From contig NZ_CP128361.1 of the NCBI RefSeq assembly GCF_030345075.1, positions 4,836,001 to 4,900,000 of the forward strand: a DNA stretch of 64,000 bases, in the 5' to 3' direction. Positions within the stretch are counted from its first letter, which is position 1; each line of letters starts with the position of its first letter. The DNA is from Solwaraspora sp. WMMA2065. GTDB lineage: Bacteria; Actinomycetota; Actinomycetes; Mycobacteriales; Micromonosporaceae. The notes beneath the pieces are model-generated. The model did no database searches, was not told where the DNA came from, and was given only the letters and a program-made list of their open reading frames with translations. The translations under genes were made by a program, and so were the position numbers. This document shows positions 25,764 through 33,796 of this stretch, piece by piece.

Positions 25764-26965
25764 TCCGGGTGATCCAGCTGCGGGAGGCCGGTCCGGCGCT
25801 GGACGTGGCGCTGACCGGCGAGCAGGCCCGCCAGTTGGCGGCGGCCCGCGCGGGCCGGCAACCGGTCGTCGAGGTACGTCCGGGCCCGACGGCCGGGCGT
25901 TGGCTGCTGCGCGCCACCCGGCTCGTCGGCGCCGCCCGCATCGGCGACCTCGACGTGTACGTAGCCCCGAAGGTGCCGGTGGCGCGGCTGCTGTTCCTGT
26001 TCGGCTACGCGCGGAACCCGCACCGGTGGCAGCCGACGAGCCTGCCGTTGGGGGCCAGCGACGAGCTGGCTCCGGCGCTCGCCGAGGCGCTGTGTCGGCA
26101 GGTCGACCGGGCGATCCGGGGCGGGCTGCGGCACGGCTACCAGGAGGTCGACGCCGCAGCGACGGTTCTGCGCGGGCGGATGATGCCGGCCCGGCAGTTG
26201 ACCCGTCGGCTCGGCCAGCCGCTGCCGCTGGAAGTCCGCTACGACGAGTTCACCGCCGACACGCCGGAGAACCGCATCCTGGTCAGCGCGGTCGAACGGA
26301 TGCTGCGCGTTCCCGGGCTGGTGCCGTCGGTGCGTCGCCGGCTCAGCCAGCTGGCTGAGCGGTTCCCCGGTGTCGCTCGGCTGCGTCCCGGTGCCCCGGT
26401 GCCGATCTGGCGTCCGGGCCGCAGCAACGCCCAGCTGCACACCGCCCTGTGGCTGGCCGAGCTGGTCCTCGCCGGATCGTCGCTCGACGCCCGCGTCGGT
26501 GACCGGGCCGCGAACGGCCTGCTGCTCGACATGGCGCGGGTCTTCGAGTCGTTCGTCGCCGCCGCGCTGCGGGCCGTGCTGCCCGCCGGCCAGCTGCGCA
26601 CCCAGACGGCCGGTCACCTCGACGAGGCCGGCCTGATCGACATCCGCCCCGACCTGACCTGGTGGGACGAGGGCCGGGTGGCTGCGGTGGCCGACACCAA
26701 GTACAAGACCCGGACGCCCGTCGACGATTTGTATCAGATGCTGGCCTACTGCGTCGCGTACGGTCTGGACACCGGTCATCTCATCTACGCCGGGGAGGGC
26801 GGTCCGACCGCGCACGTGGTCCGCCGGACCGGGATCCGGATCGTCTGCCACCGGATCGACCTGGACGGGTCCACTGGCGACCTGCTGGAGCAGGTACGGC
26901 GGGTCGGTGCCGGGATGACGCTGGGCCGACGCCCGGTACGTGGGTCGATAGAGTCAGCGGCGTGA
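25760..26965 (+). CDS. mcrC: McrC-type nuclease subunit
   Basis: A 401-residue protein typical of 5-methylcytosine restriction subunit McrC. After a beta-rich N-terminal region, the C-terminal half carries the PD-(D/E)xK nuclease motif: Asp298 in DIRPDLTWW and the ADTKYKT segment with Asp312 and Lys314. It cleaves DNA in complex with McrB. GTG start overlaps the mcrB stop, and its own stop overlaps the EVE pseudogene start by 4 bp. Confidence 0.92.
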   Translation: MIRVIQLREAGPALDVALTGEQARQLAAARAGRQPVVEVRPGPTAGRWLLRATRLVGAARIGDLDVYVAPKVPVARLLFLFGYARNPHRWQPTSLPLGASDELAPALAEALCRQVDRAIRGGLRHGYQEVDAAATVLRGRMMPARQLTRRLGQPLPLEVRYDEFTADTPENRILVSAVERMLRVPGLVPSVRRRLSQLAERFPGVARLRPGAPVPIWRPGRSNAQLHTALWLAELVLAGSSLDARVGDRAANGLLLDMARVFESFVAAALRAVLPAGQLRTQTAGHLDEAGLIDIRPDLTWWDEGRVAAVADTKYKTRTPVDDLYQMLAYCVAYGLDTGHLIYAGEGGPTAHVVRRTGIRIVCHRIDLDGSTGDLLEQVRRVGAGMTLGRRPVRGSIESAA

Positions 26966-27302
26966 ACGCGGCGTACCTGGTGGTCCTCGGTGAGCGGGCG
27001 GCGATCCGCTGGGTGCTGGAGCAGCAGCGGATGGCGTTCCCGGCGACCCCGCGGGCTGAGGTGGCCGCGTTGGCCGCCGGCGACCGGCTGCTGCTGTACG
27101 CGACCGGGGCGCCTGGCACAACCCGACCCGTGACCGGGGCCGGGTGATCGGTACGGCGACCGCGACCAGCGCGGTCCGCGCCTTCGACTTGCTGGCCGGC
27201 GCACTCCGGCCGATGCTGGCCGCCCGGCCGGCAGCCACCCTTGTCGATCTTGTCGCGACAACAGGGCCGATGCCGGGTTTGCGGCTGACATCGCCTACTT
27301 AA
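26962..27302 (+). pseudogene. Frameshifted EVE-domain protein fragment
   Basis: A GTG at 26962 opens YLVVLGERAAIRWVLEQQRMAF, a typical EVE-domain beginning, with a stop at 27147. In the +2 frame from about 27105 the sequence continues RGAWHNPTRDRGRVIG, the next conserved EVE block, so a single base was lost near 27103-27106. The shifted frame ends at 27302 without the rest of the domain. EVE proteins bind modified bases and are often linked to McrBC. This copy is broken twice, by frameshift and by truncation. Confidence 0.8.
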
Positions 27303-27602
27303 CGGCAAAGATGACAACGAGTCGTTGTTACGCCCAGGTAGGGCGGTAATAATTCGGCCTGTGGGCATAGCTTCATTTGCGGGACGATTATCCTCAAGTT
27401 CGGATTGAACGAGCCGCTGGTTCCTCCCGGGCTAACTTGAAGTATTGACATGCTTGCGCTCCGGTTGGGGCGCTGTTAGCCTTCTGTCCGTGGCCCGGTC
27501 AGGGGCCGGTAGGTCGATCTATTTCACCTGAGTTACGCCCGCCAAGACAGTCTCAATCAACCACCCCTTGGGACGTTCTATGTCGACGATGTGGCCGAAG
27601 TG
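27303..27602. other. Leader region of the RiPP operon
   Basis: No gene is seen. ACAACGA-G-TCGTTGT (27314-27328) is a 7-bp inverted repeat and a possible operator. A TTGACA (27445-27450) could be a -35 element, but no -10 lies at the right distance. I could not recognise a cobalamin riboswitch here, although the operon encodes a B12 enzyme. Confidence 0.35.
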
Positions 27603-28901
27603 ATGACCGCTGCCTCAACCGCTGATTCAACGCCGACTGATGGAAACCGTAAGAGGGATTTCCGGCTGTACTGGATAGCCGGGGCCGTCGACCAACTCGG
27701 GTCGCAGACCTCCGGCATCGTCTTTCCGCTGGTCACCCTCGCGATAACCGGTTCACCGGCGGCCGCCGGTCTGGTGGGCGCGCTGGCCTTGGCCGGTCGA
27801 CTTGTCGCCGCGCCGGCGGCCGGCGTACTGGCCGACCGGTTGCCCCGCAAGCGGATGATGGTGGCGTCACTGCTGCTGGCCGCCGCCACGATGGCGGTGC
27901 TTTTCGTTTCGGTCGCCAGCGGTACGGCGACCCTGGTGGTGCTCGCTGCCGCCGCCTTCGTCGAAGGGCTCGCCCAGAGCGGCTACGAGGCGGCCGGCGC
28001 GGGCTCGATCCGCCGGGTGCTGCCGGCCGACGACAAGAAGGCGCTGTCCCGGCTGGAAGCGCGCAATCACGCCGTACAGATCGTCGGTCCGGTTTTCGGT
28101 GGCGCGCTCTACCAGATAGGCCGGTGGGTGCCATTCCTGGTGGACGCTGTGTCATATGTGGTGTCCGCATTTCTGGTCGGTGCGATCCGCACCGATCTCA
28201 CCCCGGACCGTGCCGAACGCACGTCATTCCTCGCCGATCTGCGGGACGGCCTGCGTTTCGTGTGGCGGCAACCGTTCCTGCGTTTCGTGACCATCTGGGC
28301 TGCCGGGATCAATTTCACCTTCGGCGCACTCATCTACTACGCGATTCTGACCGCCGGGCAGCAGGGCGCGGCCGCGTCGTCGATCGGCCTGGTGCTGACC
28401 GTGGCCAGCGTAGGCGGGTTGACCGGCGCGTTGTTGGCGCCCGCCGTGTTCAGCCGGGTCCGGCCGATGACCGTCATCGTCGTCGCCTCCTGGGCGATGG
28501 TCGCCCTGGTCGCGGCCATGTCGCAGGCCCGGCAGACCTGGACGTACGGCCTGCTCTTCGGCCTGGTCTTCCTGCTCAGCCCGTTGCTCGGGGTCATCTT
28601 CCAGTCGCGGGTCATCGCATTGACGCCGGACGAGCTGCAGGGCCGGGTCGGCACCGTGATGGGCACCGCCGGCGAGGTGCTGCAGACCCCGGCGCCGCTG
28701 CTCGCCGGCCTGCTCGTCGCCTGGTACAGCCCGACCGCCGTCGCGCTGATCTTCGCCGCCGCACTGGCCGGGCTGGCCGTCTACACGACGGTCAACCTGC
28801 GCCAACTGCGCGCCGGGGCGGAGGACCCACCCGACGACGCGACGTCGACCGAACCCGACGCGACGTCGACCGGACCCGTGGCAGAGGAGGCACGCCGATG
28901 A
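27603..28901 (+). CDS. MFS exporter of the RiPP operon
   Basis: A 432-residue protein with about 12 hydrophobic segments and the MFS loop motif GVLADRLPRKRMM between segments 2 and 3. It resembles enterobactin-exporter (EntS/MFS_3)-type transporters. The C-terminal tail is hydrophilic and includes a short duplicated segment DATST. The stop overlaps the S9 peptidase start (ATGA at 28898-28901). In its operon it would export the matured peptide, or confer self-resistance. The ATG at 27603 is chosen; a GTG at 27591 is also possible. Confidence 0.85.
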   Translation: MTAASTADSTPTDGNRKRDFRLYWIAGAVDQLGSQTSGIVFPLVTLAITGSPAAAGLVGALALAGRLVAAPAAGVLADRLPRKRMMVASLLLAAATMAVLFVSVASGTATLVVLAAAAFVEGLAQSGYEAAGAGSIRRVLPADDKKALSRLEARNHAVQIVGPVFGGALYQIGRWVPFLVDAVSYVVSAFLVGAIRTDLTPDRAERTSFLADLRDGLRFVWRQPFLRFVTIWAAGINFTFGALIYYAILTAGQQGAAASSIGLVLTVASVGGLTGALLAPAVFSRVRPMTVIVVASWAMVALVAAMSQARQTWTYGLLFGLVFLLSPLLGVIFQSRVIALTPDELQGRVGTVMGTAGEVLQTPAPLLAGLLVAWYSPTAVALIFAAALAGLAVYTTVNLRQLRAGAEDPPDDATSTEPDATSTGPVAEEARR

Positions 28902-30724
28902 GCCGTGAATACCGACTGTTCTACCCGGCACTTCCAGCGGTCGCCGAGCACGCGCCGCACCGGGTGGTCTACGTCGGCGACGCCGACGGTCGGTGCCAGA
29001 TCCTGGCTTGGGACCGCCGGACCGACACGGTCACCCAGCTGACCGACCGGGCGACCGGAACGATCCGGGCCGCGTTGGACCCGGACGGCGAGACGGTGTG
29101 GTGGTTCGACGACGACCTCGCCGGGGTGGGTGTCTGGCGTACCCGCGACTTCCCGAACAGCGCCCCTGACCAGGTCACCTCGGCGGTCTCGGCTCCGGCG
29201 CTGCCCGGGGTGACGCCGGCGCGGCACGCCGGGATCGCGATGGCCGACGACGGAACCGCCCTGGTCGGGCTCGCCGACGACGACGGCCTGACCCTGCACC
29301 GGCGCGACCCGCACGGACGGATCACCGAGGTCACCCGGACCGCCGGGTACGCGTACCTGGTCGACCTGGACCCGACCGGTGAGCTGGCGGCGGTCGGCAC
29401 CGACCCGGCCGCCGCGGACGCCGTGACCGTGGTCGGCCGCGACGGGGCCACGGTCGGGGTGGTGTCCGGCCAGCCGGATCGGCGGGTCTGGGCGCTCGGC
29501 TTCGCCCCCGGCGGCGGTCAACCCCGGCTGCTGCTCGTGCTGGAGCAGGACGACCGGTACTTCCCGGCGACCTGGACCCGGACCGACGGGCTACAGCCGC
29601 ACAGCTGGTGCTGGTTCGACACCGAGATCACCGCGAGCTGGTACCCGGACGGCCGGCGGATCCTGATTCGTCAGGATCGGCACGCCCATACGATCCTGCA
29701 CGAGGCCGACCTGACGGTGCGGGCCAGTGCGGTGCTGCCGACTCCGCCGGGCAGTGTGCTGGACGCGGCGGTCTGGCCGGACGGCGACGTCGTCTACATC
29801 TGGACCGACTCGCTGACCCCGCCGCAGCTACGGTCGGGCCGTGACGTCCGGCTGCCGGACAGTGGCGCCGGTCCGGACCCGGCGGCGTCCGCCACGGTCG
29901 ACGACTACCAGCGGCAGGAGCTGTGGGTGCCGGGGCCGGGCGGGCCGATCCACGTGCTGCTGACCACACCGAACGACGACCGGCGTACCCGTCCCGCCGT
30001 TTTCCTGGTCCACGGCGGACCGTCGCAGCACGCGCGGGACGCGTACGACCCGCTGGTGGAGATCCTGGCCAGCACCGGCTGCGCGGTGGTGCGTGCCAAC
30101 TACCGGGGGTCCAGCGGCTACGGCTCCGCCTGGCGTAACGACTTCAGCTCCGGCGTCGGGCTGACCCAGGTCGCCGATCTGGCGGCGGTCCGCGGGCATC
30201 TGGTGACCGAGGGGTTGATCGAGGCGGGACGGGTCGCCCTGTGGGGCACCTCGTGGGGTGGCTATCTGACCCTGCTCGCCCTCGGTGTGCAGCCACGGCT
30301 GTGGCGTCTCGGGGTGGCGATCAGCCCGATCGCCGACTACGCCGCCGCGTTCCATGCGGCGTCCCCGGCGGTCCAAGCGCTCGACGTGATGCTGTTCGGC
30401 GGCACCCCGGAGCAGGTTCCCGAGGCGTACGCCCGGTCGTCGCCGGCCAGCTACGTCGACCAGGTCACCGCGCCGGTGCTGCTCGCCGTCTCCAGCGACG
30501 ACGTGCGTTGCCCGCCGGCTCCGGTGGAGCGGTACGCCGGCCTGCTGGCCGCCCGCCGCGTTCCGCATCAGCTGGTCCGCCGCCGGGCCGGGCACGACGA
30601 CTTCGACGCCCGCAGCCATCTGTCGCTGATGCAGACCGTGCTGCTGTTCATGCAGCGGCACTTCGACGGCGTGCAGGAGGAGGGTACGGCGGTCGCGCTC
30701 GCCATGGCGCGGCCAGTGGCCTGA
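28898..30724 (+). CDS. S9-family (prolyl oligopeptidase-like) serine peptidase
   Basis: A 608-residue cytoplasmic protein. Residues 1-340 form a beta-propeller-like region with repeated strand pairs, and about 360-600 an alpha/beta hydrolase. The nucleophile elbow is GTSWGG with Ser452. The acid is likely in SSDDVRCPP and the histidine in RAGHDDF. Family members cut short peptides held inside the propeller, which suits a RiPP leader peptidase acting on a 33-residue precursor. It overlaps the MFS gene and ends 55 bp before the precursor start. The peptidase class is secure. The role as leader protease is inferred from position. Confidence 0.85.
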   Translation: MSREYRLFYPALPAVAEHAPHRVVYVGDADGRCQILAWDRRTDTVTQLTDRATGTIRAALDPDGETVWWFDDDLAGVGVWRTRDFPNSAPDQVTSAVSAPALPGVTPARHAGIAMADDGTALVGLADDDGLTLHRRDPHGRITEVTRTAGYAYLVDLDPTGELAAVGTDPAAADAVTVVGRDGATVGVVSGQPDRRVWALGFAPGGGQPRLLLVLEQDDRYFPATWTRTDGLQPHSWCWFDTEITASWYPDGRRILIRQDRHAHTILHEADLTVRASAVLPTPPGSVLDAAVWPDGDVVYIWTDSLTPPQLRSGRDVRLPDSGAGPDPAASATVDDYQRQELWVPGPGGPIHVLLTTPNDDRRTRPAVFLVHGGPSQHARDAYDPLVEILASTGCAVVRANYRGSSGYGSAWRNDFSSGVGLTQVADLAAVRGHLVTEGLIEAGRVALWGTSWGGYLTLLALGVQPRLWRLGVAISPIADYAAAFHAASPAVQALDVMLFGGTPEQVPEAYARSSPASYVDQVTAPVLLAVSSDDVRCPPAPVERYAGLLAARRVPHQLVRRRAGHDDFDARSHLSLMQTVLLFMQRHFDGVQEEGTAVALAMARPVA

Positions 30725-30779
30725 CCCTGTTCCCCGCACGTTGGCAGGTTCGGTCCGATCGGGAGAGGAGGTGAACGGC

Positions 30780-30881
30780 ATGCGGAAGAACGTTGTCGAG
30801 AACGACCCGATCAACGGCAACCGCGACCAGCTTCGCAGCGCGAACGTCACGGTCACGGTCTCGGTCAAGATCAAGTTCTGA
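30780..30881 (+). CDS. Putative RiPP precursor peptide (33 aa)
   Basis: The ATG at 30780 follows a perfect AGGAGGTGA (30766-30774) at a spacing of 5 bases. The product has 33 residues: a charged, Asn-rich leader (residues 1-21) and the C-terminal stretch NVTVTVSVKIKF. In the latter, Val or Ile alternates with Thr, Ser or Lys, as in a beta strand, ending in Phe. No cysteine is present, so lanthionine and sactipeptide chemistry are excluded. The gene lies between an S9 peptidase gene and a B12-dependent radical SAM gene. Valines 23, 25, 27 and 29 are the natural targets for C-methylation. The coding call rests on SD strength, position and composition; homologues could not be searched. Confidence 0.75.
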   Translation: MRKNVVENDPINGNRDQLRSANVTVTVSVKIKF

Positions 30882-30897
30882 TCCGGGTCGTACGGGG

Positions 30898-30945
30898 TGG
30901 AGGCGGGCGGGTCGCGCCCTGGCCGGCATCGCCTGACCGCCTCCA
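30898..30945 (+). terminator. Hairpin between precursor and radical SAM gene (possible attenuator)
   Basis: TGGAGGCGG (30898-30906) and CCGCCTCCA (30937-30945) form a 9-bp stem with a 30-base GC-rich loop, 17 bp after the precursor stop. There is no U-tract. Such hairpins can partly stop or stabilise transcripts so that the precursor is made in excess over the enzyme. Confidence 0.4.
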
Positions 30946-31074
30946 TCCCATCGCCGTGGCCGTCGCCACCCCACCGGGTCCTGACCGCCTCCGTACCTCC
31001 GGCACACCTGTCCACCTCCGACACCCGCGCTGACCGGGTTCGTCGGTAGCGGCTCGCATAGAAGGGAAGGGCAC

Positions 31075-33027
31075 ATGCGGATCCTGCTGGTCAACATGCC
31101 GTGGTCATCGATCGATGTCCCGTCGCTGGCACTGGGCATCCTCACCAACAGCGTCCGCCAGAAGATGCCGGACGCCGAGGTCGAGGTGATGCACGCCAAC
31201 CTCGACTTCGTCGACTGGGTGGTCGACCGACGTGAGTTCGGCCTCGGCGACTACTACTACTATTCGCTGTTCACCTACTTCTCCGGCTGCGGTGACTGGG
31301 TCTTCTCCTCCGCCCTCTACGACGACCCTGAATGGCGGGTCAGCGAGTTCACCCGCGTCGTCCAGGGCCAGATGTCCGAACGCGACCTGAGCCGCAACAT
31401 GGACCTGCACCGGGCCGCGCCGGAGTTCATCGACGAGATCGCCGCCCGGATCGTCGACCGGGCACCAGACCTCGTCGGATTCACCTCGACGTTCCAGCAG
31501 AACACCGCAGCGCTGGCGACTGCCCGGGCGGTGAAGAAACTCGACCCCCGGATCCGTACCGCGCTCGGTGGGGCGAACTGCGACGGCGAGCAGGGCGCGG
31601 CGCTGCACCGCAACTTCTCCTTCATCGACTTCGTGGTACGCGGCGAAGGCGAAGCCGCGTTCCCCCAGCTGCTCACCGCGCTGGCGGCCGCACCGGCGGA
31701 CAGCCCTGCCGACTTCTCCAGCATCGAGGGCCTGTGCTGGGCCACCCCGGACGGCCGACACGTGGCCAACCCGATGAGCACCGCACCGCTGCCGCCGGCT
31801 GAGATCGTCAGCCCGGACTACACCGGCTACTTCGAGCGGCTGGCCCGCTCCAAGGCGAACAACTGGGTCGAGCCCCGGCTGGTGGTGGAAGGCGCCCGCG
31901 GCTGCTGGTGGGGCGAGAAGCACCACTGCACCTTCTGCGGGCTCAACGGCTCGTTCATGCAGTTCCGCAGCAAGCATCCCGGCCGGTTCTACGACGAGAT
32001 CATCGGGCTGGTCGAGCGCCACCAGGTGCTGGACATGTTCGTCGTCGACAACATCCTCGACATGAGCTACGTCAACTCGCTGCTGCCCCGGCTGGCCGAA
32101 TCCGACTACGACCTGCGGCTGCAGTACGAGATCAAGTCGAACATGCGCGGCCCGCAGGTGCAGGCCCTGGCCGACGCCGGCCTGGTCAGCGTCCAGCCAG
32201 GCATCGAGAACCTGAACAGCAGGGTGCTGAAGATCATGGACAAGGGGGTGACCGGCTGCCTCAACGTGCGGATGCTGCGCGACGCGGAGACCAGCGGCAT
32301 CACCATCGCCTGGAACTACCTGTACGGCTTCCCCGGCGAGACCGACGCCGACTACCAGTCGATCATCGACCAGATGCCGGCCCTGCACCACCTCTGCCCA
32401 CCTGACGGCAGCACCCGGATCGCCATCGAACGGTTCAGCCCGTACTTCGTCAAGCCGGAACTCGGCTTCACCGACCTGCGGCCGGCCGCCCAGTACCGGC
32501 TCATCTACGACCTGCCCGAGTCGGAGCTGATGGACCTGGCGTACATTTTCGACACCCCGACCCAGGGCATCGACGAGGATCTCGCCGAGACGCTCGACCG
32601 GGCCGTCACCGGCTGGCAGCACGAGTATGCCCGCAGCCGGTTGACCCACCACGACCTCGGCACCGAGATCGTGCTGGTCAGCGAACGGCGGCAGTTCGAC
32701 TGGCACGTGCTGCGGTTGACGGATCCGACCGAGGTCGCCGCCTTCCGGCAGCTGGACCAGCCGCACAGCGTCGCCTCACTGGCCCGGCGGATCTCCGCGT
32801 CGGAGGAGGAGGTGGCCACGCTGCTCGCCCGCTGGAGCGACCTCGGCCTGCTGTTCAGCGACGCCGACCAGTTCATTCAGATCGCACCGCAGGCGATGAA
32901 CCAGGACCTGCTCCGCATCGACCACCTGCACCAGGAGCGGGCCGCCGCGCAGGCGGAAGCCGCGTCAACGGATCCGGCCACGTCCGCCGGGCACCCCACG
33001 CCCGAGCCCGCGCTCACCGCCGTCTGA
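31075..33027 (+). CDS. B12-binding radical SAM RiPP maturase (rSAM_ocin-type C-methyltransferase)
   Basis: A 650-residue enzyme. The N-terminus (about 1-200) is a cobalamin-binding-like Rossmann domain (RILLVNMPWSSIDVPSL, IRTALGGANCDGEQG, VVRGEGEAAF). The radical SAM domain starts near 270, with the cluster motif RGCWWGEKHHCTFCGLNG: Cys277, Cys285 and Cys288, a CX7CX2C spacing instead of CX3CX2C. This matches the RiPP maturation radical SAM protein 1 family as I remember it, which includes C-methyltransferases similar to PoyC that act on valine. The C-terminal 130 residues form a small helical domain and then a disordered tail. GAAGGGAAGG precedes the ATG. It is the core enzyme of the operon. 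Confidence 0.88.
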   Translation: MRILLVNMPWSSIDVPSLALGILTNSVRQKMPDAEVEVMHANLDFVDWVVDRREFGLGDYYYYSLFTYFSGCGDWVFSSALYDDPEWRVSEFTRVVQGQMSERDLSRNMDLHRAAPEFIDEIAARIVDRAPDLVGFTSTFQQNTAALATARAVKKLDPRIRTALGGANCDGEQGAALHRNFSFIDFVVRGEGEAAFPQLLTALAAAPADSPADFSSIEGLCWATPDGRHVANPMSTAPLPPAEIVSPDYTGYFERLARSKANNWVEPRLVVEGARGCWWGEKHHCTFCGLNGSFMQFRSKHPGRFYDEIIGLVERHQVLDMFVVDNILDMSYVNSLLPRLAESDYDLRLQYEIKSNMRGPQVQALADAGLVSVQPGIENLNSRVLKIMDKGVTGCLNVRMLRDAETSGITIAWNYLYGFPGETDADYQSIIDQMPALHHLCPPDGSTRIAIERFSPYFVKPELGFTDLRPAAQYRLIYDLPESELMDLAYIFDTPTQGIDEDLAETLDRAVTGWQHEYARSRLTHHDLGTEIVLVSERRQFDWHVLRLTDPTEVAAFRQLDQPHSVASLARRISASEEEVATLLARWSDLGLLFSDADQFIQIAPQAMNQDLLRIDHLHQERAAAQAEAASTDPATSAGHPTPEPALTAV

Positions 33028-33040
33028 CAGGAGCACCGCG

Positions 33041-33796
33041 TTGATCAGCACCGACATCGAGGCACCGCCGACCGGGCCGGTCGTGGTCCGACTGCACCGG
33101 GACCACGATCCGGCGGTCGCCGACATTCCCGGCATCGACCTGGGCACGGCCGAGTTCACCGGGTCCGCCGCCGACACCGTCGGGGACTGGCTGGACCGGG
33201 GGGTACGCAAGGTGGCGCTGCCCGGCACCGTCGACCTCACCGCTGCCGACTCGGTGACGGCGGCCGACGCGGTCCGCCGGCTCGTCCTGGTCCGCGAGTT
33301 GACCAGCTACGCCATCGAGGTGGACTGGTCGATCCGGCTGCCGGGCGGCGACGGCGACCTGTGGCGGGTGTACGGGCATCTGCGTCCGCCGGCGACGGTC
33401 GAGATCGTCGGCGCAGCGGGTGCCACTGGCGCAGCCGGCTCCGTTGACGCCGCCGGCTCCGCCGGCGCCGAGCCTGATGCCGAATCCGACCCGGGTACGG
33501 TGGCCGCTGCCGCCTGGCGGGACGCCTTCTACTTCGACAAGTGCACCTACCGGCGGGGCCCCGGCTTCGTCCAGGTCCGGGACCGGCGGGCCGGTCGGCT
33601 CAACCTGCTGACCATCGACGACCCGGCGTACCTGGCGGTGCTGGAGCAGCTGCTCGACGGTGCCGGGATGACCACTGTCGACCTGGACATCGCCCGCGAG
33701 TTCGGCGAGGAGGGTCTGGTCACGAAGGTGGGCGACCAACTGGTCTGGTTGCCGCACCGGCTGCGCCGCTGGCCGCTGCCGTCGATGGTGGTGTGA
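33041..33796 (+). CDS. DUF5825-like partner of the radical SAM maturase
   Basis: A 251-residue protein starting at a TTG with CAGGAG upstream, 13 bp after the radical SAM stop. It has a first domain to about residue 130, an Ala/Gly-rich linker, and a conserved-looking second part, AWRDAFYFDKCTYRRGPGF to LPHRLRRWPLPS. Proteins of this look sit beside the same radical SAM type and are annotated DUF5825 in my memory; their biochemical role is unknown. It may bind the precursor leader. Its 3' end overlaps the convergent glycosyltransferase gene by 77 bp. Confidence 0.7.
   Translation: MISTDIEAPPTGPVVVRLHRDHDPAVADIPGIDLGTAEFTGSAADTVGDWLDRGVRKVALPGTVDLTAADSVTAADAVRRLVLVRELTSYAIEVDWSIRLPGGDGDLWRVYGHLRPPATVEIVGAAGATGAAGSVDAAGSAGAEPDAESDPGTVAAAAWRDAFYFDKCTYRRGPGFVQVRDRRAGRLNLLTIDDPAYLAVLEQLLDGAGMTTVDLDIAREFGEEGLVTKVGDQLVWLPHRLRRWPLPSMVV

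Noticed and set aside
27445..27479. TTGACA plus TGTTAG as a promoter of the RiPP operon
   Set aside because: The spacing of 23 bp is too long for a standard sigma-70 promoter.
30882..31074. A second RiPP precursor between the peptide gene and the radical SAM gene
   Set aside because: No frame with an SD and a core-like C-terminus was found.
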